NCBI RefSeq assembly: GCF_029542085.1
Contig: NZ_CP107036.1
Location: 3,968,001-4,032,000 of the forward strand
Length of the DNA stretch: 64,000 nt
Direction of reading: 5' to 3'
DNA from: Sphingobacterium sp. ML3W
GTDB taxonomy: Bacteria > Bacteroidota > Bacteroidia > Sphingobacteriales > Sphingobacteriaceae
The notes below the pieces were generated by a model. It was not told the origin of the DNA, searched no databases, and saw only the letters and a list, made by a program, of their open reading frames with translations. Shown here piece by piece: positions 51,661 through 59,580 of the stretch (its first letter is position 1; each line of letters opens with the position of its first letter). Made by a program: the position numbers and the translations under genes.

Positions 51661-51793
51661 TCCTTTTGGATCTCCCCCATCAATCGGTGACATGTACCAA
51701 TAAAACAGGTCAAAATATAACTTTAGTTGATTAAAATAGGTAAAAAGCTAAAAAATTGACCAAAGTATGATAGCAAAATATTTTTAATCTCTT

Positions 51794-51801
51794 TACATTT
51801 G
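51794..51801 (+). promoter_or_regulatory. Bacteroidota -7 box for ABC exporter gene
   Basis: TACATTTG matches TAnnTTTG and is followed by TCCTCGC, the usual pattern near a transcript start. It lies 32 bp before the start codon. The nearest TTG is too far upstream. Confidence 0.5.
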
Positions 51802-51832
51802 TCCTCGCAACAAAACATTGAAGTAGCGGATT

Positions 51833-53668
51833 ATGGCAAGAGGTTTCAATAGTGGTAATAAACAAGAAGAAGATCTACCAAAACCAAAGTTAAATAAGGA
51901 GCTCCTATTACGGGCTTCGAAAATAATGACCTATTTAAGGCCTTATCGGGTTAAGTTTGGAATTGGAATGTTATTTCTGGCATTATCCAGTCTTTCAATG
52001 CTGACTTTCCCCGCACTACTGGGTGCCATGATTGATGCTGCTCAAGGAAAGCAAAAATATAGCTGGTTAACTTCTGAAGTTTATTACATTGGCGGGATCG
52101 CTTTTGTTATTCTATCGTTCACCTCGGTTGTTTCATTTTTCCGTATCCGTATTTTTGTCGAGATCGCAGAACGTGCTTTGGCGAAAATCCGTAAAGACAC
52201 CTATCATAAGCTCATCACCTTGCCAATTGAATTTTTCGCCAACCGTCGTGTTGGGGAATTAAACAGCAGATTGTCCGCAGATCTATCCCAGATCCAGGAC
52301 ACCCTGACGACCACATTGGCTGAAATTTTAAGACAATTGATCAGTCTTTGTTTTGGTGTATTTCTGTTGGTCTGGGTATCACCCAAATTGGCCTTGATGA
52401 ATCTATGCATACTACCTGTTATTGTGGTTGCAGCTATTATTTTCGGGAAATTCATCCGCGAATTATCGAGACAGGCTCAGGATAAGATGGCGGAATCAAA
52501 TAGTATTGTTCAGGAAACATTATTGGGGATTAGCAATGTAAAAGCTTTTGTGAACGAATACTTTGAATTCAACCGCTATAGTAATCAGATGGATTCTGTT
52601 GTCAAATTAGCCGTGAAAGGAGCAACCTTTCGGGGTGCCTTTGCTTCCTTTATCATATTCTGTATTTTCGGAGCTGTTATAGCCGTCATCTGGTATGGTG
52701 CAGCATTAGTATCTATCCACGAGATGTCTGTTGGTGATCTAACGACTTATATCCTGTATTCTATGTTTGTCGCCGGATCAATGGGTAGTTTCCCAGAATT
52801 ATACGCAAACATACAGCGCTCACTAGGAGCTAGCGAAAGGATCCTGGAAATTCTTGATGAACCACAGGAAGATATCAACGTTGAACCGAGCTGTAAAGAT
52901 ATCCGTAAAAAGATGAGTGGAGATCTCCGCTTCAATCATGTGGCATTTGCCTATCCTAGCCGACCGGATATTGAAATTCTCAAAGACATTAACTTTACAG
53001 CCAATGCCGGCGATAAAATTGCCATAGTAGGCCCTAGTGGAACCGGAAAATCAACCATTGCATCTTTAATATTGCAATTTTATACAAACAATAAAGGTGA
53101 GGTACTGTATGATGGCAAGCCCGCCTCAGACTTTGACCTCTGTGATATACGGAACCAGGTTGCCATTGTACCACAGGACGTTTTATTATTTGGCGGAACT
53201 ATCCGCGAGAATATCGCTTATGGTAAATTAGATGCCACCGAAACCGAAATAACTGAGGCCGCCCAACGTGCCAATGCACATCAATTTATATTAGGTTTTC
53301 CCGAAGGTTATGATACCATCGTCGGAGAACGCGGTGTGAAGCTTTCTGGTGGACAACGTCAACGTATCGCCATCGCCCGTGCACTACTCAAAGATCCAGC
53401 TATTTTGATCTTAGATGAAGCAACATCCTCTTTAGATTCAGAATCTGAACGTCAAGTTCAAGATGCCCTAGAAGAATTAATGCGTGGCCGTACTTCCGTT
53501 ATCATTGCGCACAGACTTTCTACAATCGTCGATGCGGACAAAATCATCGTGGTCGAAAACGGGGTTGTTTCGGAGAGCGGAACACATTTCGAGTTGCTAC
53601 AAAAAGAAAGTGGTCTCTATAGACACCTGTACACCCTGCAATCCAAACAGCAAAAGGTAGATATGTAA
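51833..53668 (+). CDS. MsbA-like ABC exporter (membrane plus ATPase half-transporter)
   Basis: 611 residues, a homodimer half of the MsbA/lipid-exporter type. Six membrane helices fill about residues 35-340 and the ATPase domain follows: Walker A GPSGTGKST (400-408), signature LSGGQRQR, Walker B AILILDEATSSLDS and the switch His in IIAHRLST. It probably flips lipid A-core or another lipid from the inner leaflet; which lipid cannot be told from sequence. The context (LptC, PpiD and envelope genes further on) suits this. It has its own promoter. Confidence 0.9.
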   Translation: MARGFNSGNKQEEDLPKPKLNKELLLRASKIMTYLRPYRVKFGIGMLFLALSSLSMLTFPALLGAMIDAAQGKQKYSWLTSEVYYIGGIAFVILSFTSVVSFFRIRIFVEIAERALAKIRKDTYHKLITLPIEFFANRRVGELNSRLSADLSQIQDTLTTTLAEILRQLISLCFGVFLLVWVSPKLALMNLCILPVIVVAAIIFGKFIRELSRQAQDKMAESNSIVQETLLGISNVKAFVNEYFEFNRYSNQMDSVVKLAVKGATFRGAFASFIIFCIFGAVIAVIWYGAALVSIHEMSVGDLTTYILYSMFVAGSMGSFPELYANIQRSLGASERILEILDEPQEDINVEPSCKDIRKKMSGDLRFNHVAFAYPSRPDIEILKDINFTANAGDKIAIVGPSGTGKSTIASLILQFYTNNKGEVLYDGKPASDFDLCDIRNQVAIVPQDVLLFGGTIRENIAYGKLDATETEITEAAQRANAHQFILGFPEGYDTIVGERGVKLSGGQRQRIAIARALLKDPAILILDEATSSLDSESERQVQDALEELMRGRTSVIIAHRLSTIVDADKIIVVENGVVSESGTHFELLQKESGLYRHLYTLQSKQQKVDM

Positions 53669-53771
53669 AATTTTGTTAATTATTGATTCTTTTTAAACAA
53701 ATTGTTCCAGAGATTGTTCATTTGGTATCATACTTGATTATCATTTGAATACACAATAAAATAGAAGAATT

Positions 53772-54167
53772 ATGAAAAATAAAAATGGATTAGTGGCATT
53801 TGCTTTGGTAGGATTGGCTGCGGGAGCTGCTGCATGGTATCTTTTAGGAACCGATGACGGGAAAAAACAATTAGATCGTGCAAATGATGGCATCAAAAGC
53901 TTAACTAAGTCATTGAAGGATCTTTCGAGAAAAGAAGCTAGAAAAGCACAAAAGTTAGCAAACAGAGCTTCTGCTGAGTTGGACAACTTAAAATCAAAAG
54001 CTCAAGCTGCATTCAGTAAAGCTTCAGATGATGCTGATGCATTGAAAAACAAAGCAAAAGAAGCCGGTAGAGAGGCTTTGGACCACGCAAACAATGCCGC
54101 ACAGAATTTAGCAAGTAAAATCGACAACACAACCGATGCTGCTAAATCAAAAATTTCTAATGCATAA
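53772..54167 (+). CDS. YtxH-domain protein
   Basis: 131 residues. A short N-terminal membrane segment (LVAFALVGLAAGAAAWYLLG) is followed by a Lys/Ala-rich amphipathic helical region (KKQLDRANDGIKSLTKSLKD..., repeated Ala-Lys-Asn blocks), the YtxH pattern seen in stress-induced proteins. It may be tethered to the membrane with a disordered or helical tail in the cytoplasm. Role unknown; not a translated artefact, as its codon use and start context (AAAATAGAAGAATTATG) fit neighbours. Confidence 0.82.
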   Translation: MKNKNGLVAFALVGLAAGAAAWYLLGTDDGKKQLDRANDGIKSLTKSLKDLSRKEARKAQKLANRASAELDNLKSKAQAAFSKASDDADALKNKAKEAGREALDHANNAAQNLASKIDNTTDAAKSKISNA

Positions 54168-54198
54168 GTAAAAAAAACATTTTTTTAAGAATTGATGG

Positions 54199-54221
54199 TT
54201 TAACCACCTCCTGTGGTTAAA
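54199..54221. promoter_or_regulatory. Inverted repeat between YtxH gene and ccmB
   Basis: TTTAACCAC-CTCCT-GTGGTTAAA: perfect 9-bp arms with a 5-nt loop. It lies 31 bp after the YtxH stop and 9 bp before the ccmB -7 box, so it is either the YtxH terminator (short stem, AT-rich tail) or an operator over the ccmB promoter. Confidence 0.5.
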
Positions 54222-54230
54222 ATACATTTG

Positions 54231-54238
54231 TATCTTTG
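54231..54238 (+). promoter_or_regulatory. -7 box TATCTTTG overlapping the ccmB start region
   Basis: TATCTTTG is an exact TAnnTTTG match followed by CGGG. The ATG of ccmB is only 7 bp after it, so the transcript would start at or next to the start codon. Confidence 0.6.
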
Positions 54239-54244
54239 CGGGAT

Positions 54245-54904
54245 ATGACTTTACTGCAACAGGTAAAAACTTTGATTCTTAAAGACATTATTCTGGAATG
54301 GCGATCAAAATATGCCATCAACGGAATCCTACTATATGTCGTATCTACTGTATTTGTTTGTTATCAGGCATTCAAATCAGTAGATACTACAGTTTGGAAT
54401 GCATTGTTTTGGATTATCATGTTATTCGCTTCAATCAATGCAATAAACAAGAGTTTTGTTCAAGAAAATCCCAACCGACAGCTCTATTACTATTCACTAG
54501 TTGACCCACGGGCGATTATTCTCGCCAAAGTTATTTACAATATGTTATTGATGACCATCTTGGCAACCATTGCTTATTTCGTCTATTCAATCATATTCAA
54601 AAACCCACTTGGGGATCCCACATTATATTTTATTTCAGTCATTCTGGGTAGTATAAGTTTTGCCAGTGTATTTACCATGATTTCTGGTATAAGTTCCAAA
54701 GCAGGAAACAACAGTACGCTCATGGCTATTTTGAGTTTTCCGGCTATCATCCCCTTATTGATCGTATTGATCAAGCTCTCCCGCAATGCCATAGAAGGCC
54801 TGGAAAGGGCGGCAAGTACAAGAGAAATAATTGTATTACTCGCAATTAATGTAATCACGATCACTATTTCTTTATTGTTATTTCCGTACCTTTGGCGAGA
54901 TTAA
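54245..54904 (+). CDS. ccmB: CcmB, haem exporter permease for cytochrome c maturation
   Basis: 219 residues from ATG 54245; the frame can be extended three codons to a TTG, which the promoter box overlaps, so the ATG is preferred. Multi-pass membrane protein with about six helices (LLYVVSTVFVCYQAFKS; LFWIIMLFASINAINKSF ...). CcmB works with the ATPase CcmA and CcmC to present haem for attachment to periplasmic c-type cytochromes. The next gene is ccmC, 36 bp downstream. CcmA is not in the window. The family match is good, and the ccmC neighbour settles it. Confidence 0.88.
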   Translation: MTLLQQVKTLILKDIILEWRSKYAINGILLYVVSTVFVCYQAFKSVDTTVWNALFWIIMLFASINAINKSFVQENPNRQLYYYSLVDPRAIILAKVIYNMLLMTILATIAYFVYSIIFKNPLGDPTLYFISVILGSISFASVFTMISGISSKAGNNSTLMAILSFPAIIPLLIVLIKLSRNAIEGLERAASTREIIVLLAINVITITISLLLFPYLWRD

Positions 54905-54940
54905 ATTTTAGAATTGAAAACACATTAAATTCAATTTACC

Positions 54941-55603
54941 ATGAGAAAAAAATGGTGGAAAATATTAGCGGTCCTGATTATCTGCACAGTCATTATCAAT
55001 GGTCTTCTAGGGCCTGTTCCCCGCCTATTTATCCTTCACGAAAGTATCAGAAACGTCTATTTCCACGTCCCGATGTGGTCGGCAATGATCGTGATGTACC
55101 TGATTTCTGTTATTTATAGCATCAAATACCTCAATACAGGAAAACAAGAATACGACCTTATGGCTATTGAAGCGGTCAACACGGGTATTACTTTTTGTTT
55201 TTTTGGCTTGGCAACAGGAATGTTGTGGGCAAATATTACCTGGGGTGAGCCTTGGCCAAATGACCCCAAATTAAATGGTTCGGCAATAGCGACTTTAATG
55301 TATCTGGCCTACCTCGTACTCCGCAATGCGCTTGAAGAAGAGCAAAAAAGAGCGAAAATATCTGCCGTCTACAATATCTTTGCATTTCCGATCATTATTG
55401 TGCTGCTCTATATTCTGCCAAAGATGACAGACTCTCTTCACCCCGGAAGTGGTGGTAATGCTACTTTTGGCCAGCTACAAATGAGTAACGAGCTTCGCCC
55501 GACATTTTATGCTGCAATGATCGGATGGCCGATGATCGCTTTCTGGATCTGTTCACTCCGCTATAGAGTACGTTTATTGGAAAGAAAAGAACAGGAAAGC
55601 TAG
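54941..55603 (+). CDS. ccmC: CcmC, haem delivery membrane protein
   Basis: 220 residues, about six membrane helices. The haem-handling motifs are HVPMW (near residue 40, the usual HVPxxW) and the tryptophan-rich loop TWGEPWPNDPKLNGSA (near 105); the usual form has WGxWW-x-D-x-R/K, so one Trp is changed while D-P-K is kept. His near SLHPGSG (about 168) is the second haem-ligand region. It binds haem at the outer face and passes it to CcmE. It follows ccmB and is separated from the ccmD-like gene by 351 bp that holds a long palindromic element. Confidence 0.92.
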   Translation: MRKKWWKILAVLIICTVIINGLLGPVPRLFILHESIRNVYFHVPMWSAMIVMYLISVIYSIKYLNTGKQEYDLMAIEAVNTGITFCFFGLATGMLWANITWGEPWPNDPKLNGSAIATLMYLAYLVLRNALEEEQKRAKISAVYNIFAFPIIIVLLYILPKMTDSLHPGSGGNATFGQLQMSNELRPTFYAAMIGWPMIAFWICSLRYRVRLLERKEQES

Positions 55604-55954
55604 TTGTAATCAGCAATAAGAATAAGAGGCAGGGTATTTTTCATGTCTTTGAAGATATCTCCAGTCAACAACGAGCTTAGGCTCAATAAAAAAGGATTGA
55701 AATAGCAATCACCAAAACATTCTCCAGCATAAATTAATACTGGATTTCATGTGGTGACAACATCGATAAAAAATAGAACTCTGATAAAACCAAAGCGTAA
55801 ATAATACTGGCAAACAATGCTTTTTTATTTACGCAGGTCCTAATCAGCCATTAAAAGACAAATAAATAGGATGAAGCTATCAGATTTATTCAATCACACC
55901 GAGTTGTGAATAAATCTGATAGCTTCATCACAACTGAAAAACAAATTTATACGG
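55604..55954. other. Intergenic region with palindromic element before ccmD
   Basis: 351 bp. The first 260 bp shows no gene or clear terminator; the end is copy A of the palindromic element, which reaches the ccmD start codon. Confidence 0.6.
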
Positions 55955-55963
55955 ATGAAAAAA
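55871..55963 (+). repeat. Palindromic upstream element, copy A
   Basis: Perfect 22-bp inverted repeat: arms 55871-55892 and 55907-55928, 14-nt loop. The right arm and the following bases (55907-55963) agree with copy B (32063-32119) at 53 of 57 positions, through to the start codon of ccmD at 55955. A weaker relative is at 62316-62351. Confidence 0.85.
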
Positions 55964-56164
55964 ATAACATTGTCAATTGCATTATTAGTATTATCAACGT
56001 TAAGCACATTTGCGCAGGATGACGTTGATATGGCAACGGGCTTACGTAGTGAGGGCAAAATCTATGTGGTTGTTCTCGTGATGTTGGTCATTTTTCTAGG
56101 TCTAGCCTTCTTTCTTTTCTTGCTTGACCGCCGCATAACGAAACTAGAAAAAAAGAATAAATAG
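55955..56164 (+). CDS. ccmD: CcmD-like small protein
   Basis: 69 residues. A cleavable or anchoring signal (MKKITLSIALLVLSTLSTFA, AQD) is followed by a single membrane segment (YVVVLVMLVIFLGLAFFLFL, about 37-58) and a basic tail (DRRITKLEKKNK). This is the Bacteroidota CcmD layout, which holds the CcmB/CcmC complex together. Its location after ccmB-ccmC supports the name. The start codon is fixed by the conserved element that ends in ACGGATGAAAAAA. Confidence 0.75.
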   Translation: MKKITLSIALLVLSTLSTFAQDDVDMATGLRSEGKIYVVVLVMLVIFLGLAFFLFLLDRRITKLEKKNK

Positions 56165-56184
56165 TCAACTGTTTATCGCATACC

Positions 56185-57168
56185 ATGATCATAAGTCAGT
56201 TCAGAAATTATACACCAATAAATATTTTATTTTTATCCCTTGTGGGGTTTGTATTGTGCCTTGGCATATTCTTGCACCTGCCGGATAAACTTGATTCTGT
56301 AATTTTTGAACCTGCTCTTGGGAATTTACTGGGTGAAAACAATTTAATCAACCTCTCCCCGGCAACAAACGTCTTTATCACACTGATCCTGACCATTTTT
56401 CAGGCAACGATACTGAATCGGATCACAAGCCATTTCAACTTACTGGGAAAACCTAGTTTTTTGGTTGCATTGATGTATATGACATTGGCCAGTTTATTTT
56501 TACCCTTTCTGGTTCTGTCTCCCACCCTTATCTGTAACTTTATTTCGATCTGGATGTTGAGCAAATTGCTTTCTCTCTATCGCCAGACGGACGTAAAGGC
56601 GGAAATGTTCGATCTTGGGATGATTGTTGGCATAGGAAGTCTGATCTACTTTCCTTTTTTGAGCATGTTCTTCCTCCTGTGGATCGCCCTACTTATTTTT
56701 AGACCATTCAATTGGCGTGAATGGATCACACCACTATTAGGGTTAGCTACAATCTATTTTATACTAGGGGTAATCTATTTATGGGTAGGAAAAATGGAAT
56801 CGTTTTACACCATATGGTTGCCATTCACCTACAAATTCCCAACGGCTATTCGTATTCAATTATTTGATTACCTGGTATTAGTCCCTGTGCTTTTTACACT
56901 GATCCTCTTCTTGTTGATCCTCAAAGATAATTTTTTCAAGAGTATTGTGCATATCCGAAAATCCTTTCAGTTGTTATTTTTCATGTTATGCCTAGCTGTA
57001 GCCTCCTTTTATTGGAATAAGAAATTAACTGAGGCTCACTTTTTACTCTGTGCTCCACCGATTGCAATTTATATGGCCTATTACTTCACCTACGCCAAAA
57101 AGAAATGGTTTTTTGAAGTCGTGTATGCAATCATCACATTAACCATAATCTACTTTCAATTTTTCTAA
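56185..57168 (+). CDS. DUF6427-type multi-pass membrane protein
   Basis: 327 residues with about eight to nine hydrophobic segments spread through the protein (NILFLSLVGFVLCLGIFLHL at the start; LICNFISIWMLSKLLSLY; MFFLLWIALLIFRPFNWREW; and more to the end). Matches a Bacteroidota family with no known function, at times wrongly labelled beta-carotene 15,15'-monooxygenase; no oxygenase motif is seen here. Found 20 bp after ccmD on the same strand, so likely co-transcribed, though its link to haem delivery is not shown. Confidence 0.75.
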   Translation: MIISQFRNYTPINILFLSLVGFVLCLGIFLHLPDKLDSVIFEPALGNLLGENNLINLSPATNVFITLILTIFQATILNRITSHFNLLGKPSFLVALMYMTLASLFLPFLVLSPTLICNFISIWMLSKLLSLYRQTDVKAEMFDLGMIVGIGSLIYFPFLSMFFLLWIALLIFRPFNWREWITPLLGLATIYFILGVIYLWVGKMESFYTIWLPFTYKFPTAIRIQLFDYLVLVPVLFTLILFLLILKDNFFKSIVHIRKSFQLLFFMLCLAVASFYWNKKLTEAHFLLCAPPIAIYMAYYFTYAKKKWFFEVVYAIITLTIIYFQFF

Positions 57169-57234
57169 ACATTTGTACAACAAGCCTTTAACCTTTTTTA
57201 ACAAAATCGGCTTAACAAGCTCACAAAAATTGAA

Positions 57235-57242
57235 TAGTTTTG
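57235..57242 (+). promoter_or_regulatory. Bacteroidota -7 box for outer-membrane barrel gene
   Basis: TAGTTTTG fits TAnnTTTG. It lies 102 bp before the start codon at 57345. No clear -33 TTG. Confidence 0.4.
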
Positions 57243-57344
57243 TATGCGAATAAAAGCAAAGAACATTTAATTACACGAGTCAAAAAACTCAAAGATTTCA
57301 CAAAAACTAAATAAACATTAGTTTCTCAATTTTATAGGTTGACC

Positions 57345-58673
57345 ATGCAGAAACGCTTTATAAGCTCTCTAAGAAATAAATCACTCCAACTGTTGTTAGC
57401 AGGTGGAATTTTAGCTAGTTCTACTACCGCATTTGCCCAAAAAACGACATCCGCTTCACCTTATTCTCAATTGGGGATAGGTCAGATACGTGAAGATTTA
57501 TTACCTCAGTATAGAGCGATGGGTGGTATCAGTACGGCTATCCGTACATTAGATGGCATCTATTACAATACCAACCCGAGCAATCCAGCATCTTACTCCG
57601 CTGCGCGACTTAGTGTATTTGACGCAGGGCTGTATGGCAACTACACGCAATTAAAATCAACAACCAGATCTGCGAATACTGCTGATTTTGCATTTAGCCA
57701 TATTACCATGACTTTTCCAATGCAAAAGTTTGGTGGTATAAGTTTGGGACTACTGCCGTTTTCGGATGTAGGCTATCGTACGAACTCACAGGAAAGCATT
57801 AATTCGGAAACCTTCAACAAGGTTTTTACGGGTGAAGGTGGCCTCACAAAAGCTTATGCAGGTTGGGGTGTGCGTGTTTATAAAGGATTGAGTATCGGTG
57901 CGAATATGTCATACCTATTTGGTACATTAAATGACTATAGCCGTGTTGAATTTCCTTTATCCTCTGGAGCTTTGAATCCGCAACGTCAAAATAAACGTGA
58001 AATCCAAGGTATTATCTTTGATTATGGTTTACAATACGAACAGCCTATAGGAAAAGAGTATGCCTTGACCTTTGGCTATTCGGGATCGCTGAATAACGAT
58101 ATAAAAGAGCGAACAACAATATTCGACACAAGGACTCAACCATCATCAGATCCAGACAATCAAAATATTCCAATAGATACAACCTATATGTCTGAGCGCA
58201 CCAGCAGACATTTGACACTTCCATTAAAACACAATATAGGTGTTACCCTTGCACGAAATGGCAAATGGTTGGTTGGGGCAGATTTCAAATATGCAGATTG
58301 GTCAAGATTTCAGGTCAGAAATGGTGAGGGCGAGCTACGCAAAAATTATGGCGTATCAGTTGGTGGTCAGTTGACACCTGATAGATCTTCGCTCAACTAT
58401 CTGAACCACGTAGATTATCGTCTTGGTTTTAGATACAACAAAACCCAGTATTTTCTAGCTGGTCAAGATATCAATGATATGGCCATAACGGTGGGTGTGG
58501 GCTTACCATTAGCCAGAACGCAATATTCAAGTGCTTTCTCGAAGATCAATTTCTCAGCAGAATTCGGCCAAATGGGTAAAGTAGCCAATGGTCTGTTACG
58601 TGAACGTTATATCAACTTCAATATTGGCTTTACGCTAAATGACCGTTGGTTTAGAAGAAATCAATTTGACTAA
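57345..58673 (+). CDS. Outer-membrane beta-barrel protein of the lptC-ppiD cluster
   Basis: 442 residues from ATG 57345; the TTG two codons earlier is less likely. Signal peptide MQKRFISSLRNKSLQLLLAG with cleavage near FAQ. The mature part is beta-rich with periodic aromatic strands (YSQLGIGQIREDLLPQYRAM, GISTAIRTLDGIYYNTNPSN) and a C-terminal strand typical of a barrel. The N-terminal SPYSQLGIG block resembles a Bacteroidota family with FadL-like features, but no transport function has been shown. It lies 4 bp before lptC on the same strand, so the two are co-transcribed. Confidence 0.78.
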   Translation: MQKRFISSLRNKSLQLLLAGGILASSTTAFAQKTTSASPYSQLGIGQIREDLLPQYRAMGGISTAIRTLDGIYYNTNPSNPASYSAARLSVFDAGLYGNYTQLKSTTRSANTADFAFSHITMTFPMQKFGGISLGLLPFSDVGYRTNSQESINSETFNKVFTGEGGLTKAYAGWGVRVYKGLSIGANMSYLFGTLNDYSRVEFPLSSGALNPQRQNKREIQGIIFDYGLQYEQPIGKEYALTFGYSGSLNNDIKERTTIFDTRTQPSSDPDNQNIPIDTTYMSERTSRHLTLPLKHNIGVTLARNGKWLVGADFKYADWSRFQVRNGEGELRKNYGVSVGGQLTPDRSSLNYLNHVDYRLGFRYNKTQYFLAGQDINDMAITVGVGLPLARTQYSSAFSKINFSAEFGQMGKVANGLLRERYINFNIGFTLNDRWFRRNQFD

Positions 58674-58677
58674 GATA

Positions 58678-59301
58678 ATGGTACGCAAAGTATCTGCACT
58701 ATCCATATTACAAAATATATCGCCCCTGGTAATTCAATTTTTGCTAGGGGCGCTCTTATTGACTTCCTGTGAGCCAGACCTAAAGGAAGTCGACCGGATC
58801 GCCAACTTAAAAAAAGAAGAAGCTGTAGACATATCACGCCATGTCGATGTCATCTATAGTGATTCAACCCGGGTTAAAGCGAACCTTACCGCACCCGAAA
58901 TGCGGATCAAACACGATAGCACAGAAGTCTATGAGTTTCCAAAAAGCATAAAAATCATCTTCTATGATGAGAAACTAAAGGAAACCCAACGCATCACCTC
59001 TGACTATGCGATCAGGAAAGAAAAAGAGAAAATAACAGTCTTTACCAAAAATGTTATTGTCACCATGGCTGATGGATCTATTCTAAAAACGGAGGAAATC
59101 GTTTATGACGAAGGTGCAAAAGACCCCAATAAGACTTTTTACAATAATCTCCCTGTTACGGCATTCTTTAAAGACCAACGCGGTAACCTTTCGGGATCAT
59201 CTTTTACTTCTGACAAGGATTTGCTACATGCCAATATACAGAATGCCACTGGTGTTGTCATCATCAAGGATAACAGTCTATTTCCATCCATAGGTAGATA
59301 G
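58678..59301 (+). CDS. lptC: LptC, LPS export periplasmic bridge protein
   Basis: 207 residues from ATG at 58678, four bases after the stop of the barrel gene; a longer frame begins inside that gene. It starts with an N-terminal membrane or lipoprotein segment (LVIQFLLGALLLTSCEP: the lipobox LTSC is a notable departure, since E. coli LptC is not a lipoprotein). The rest is the jellyroll domain with strand pattern TAPEMRIKHDSTEVYEFPKS, IIFYDEKLKETQRITSDY, and KITVFTKNVIVT. It takes LPS from LptBFG and hands it to LptA. Bacteroidota LptC proteins commonly have this lipobox. Confidence 0.88.
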   Translation: MVRKVSALSILQNISPLVIQFLLGALLLTSCEPDLKEVDRIANLKKEEAVDISRHVDVIYSDSTRVKANLTAPEMRIKHDSTEVYEFPKSIKIIFYDEKLKETQRITSDYAIRKEKEKITVFTKNVIVTMADGSILKTEEIVYDEGAKDPNKTFYNNLPVTAFFKDQRGNLSGSSFTSDKDLLHANIQNATGVVIIKDNSLFPSIGR

Positions 59302-59498
59302 AGAGCGTATGTTATTTACTAGCCTAAAGATATGTACCTGCAAGTAGATCCTGTAAGCAACTCTGTCACAGATTTCTTAAAGGATATTACAGTCACCTGA
59401 TCAAGACCATCTCCAATAAAAAATAGCGCAATACAAATACTTTTCAAATTTGTTTTATTACATTCAGGAAAATATTCCGTTTTTTTTTATAAAAATTG

Positions 59499-59506
59499 TA
59501 TCTTGC
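59499..59506 (+). promoter_or_regulatory. Weak -7 box before ppiD-like gene
   Basis: TATCTTGC followed by ACCGC, one base short of TAnnTTTG; a T-rich run lies upstream. It is 75 bp before the start codon. Confidence 0.35.
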
Positions 59507-59580
59507 ACCGCATTTTGCTATGCTATGCATAAATTAACGAAATACAAGTATTTACACAATATAAACACAATAAGCAGACT

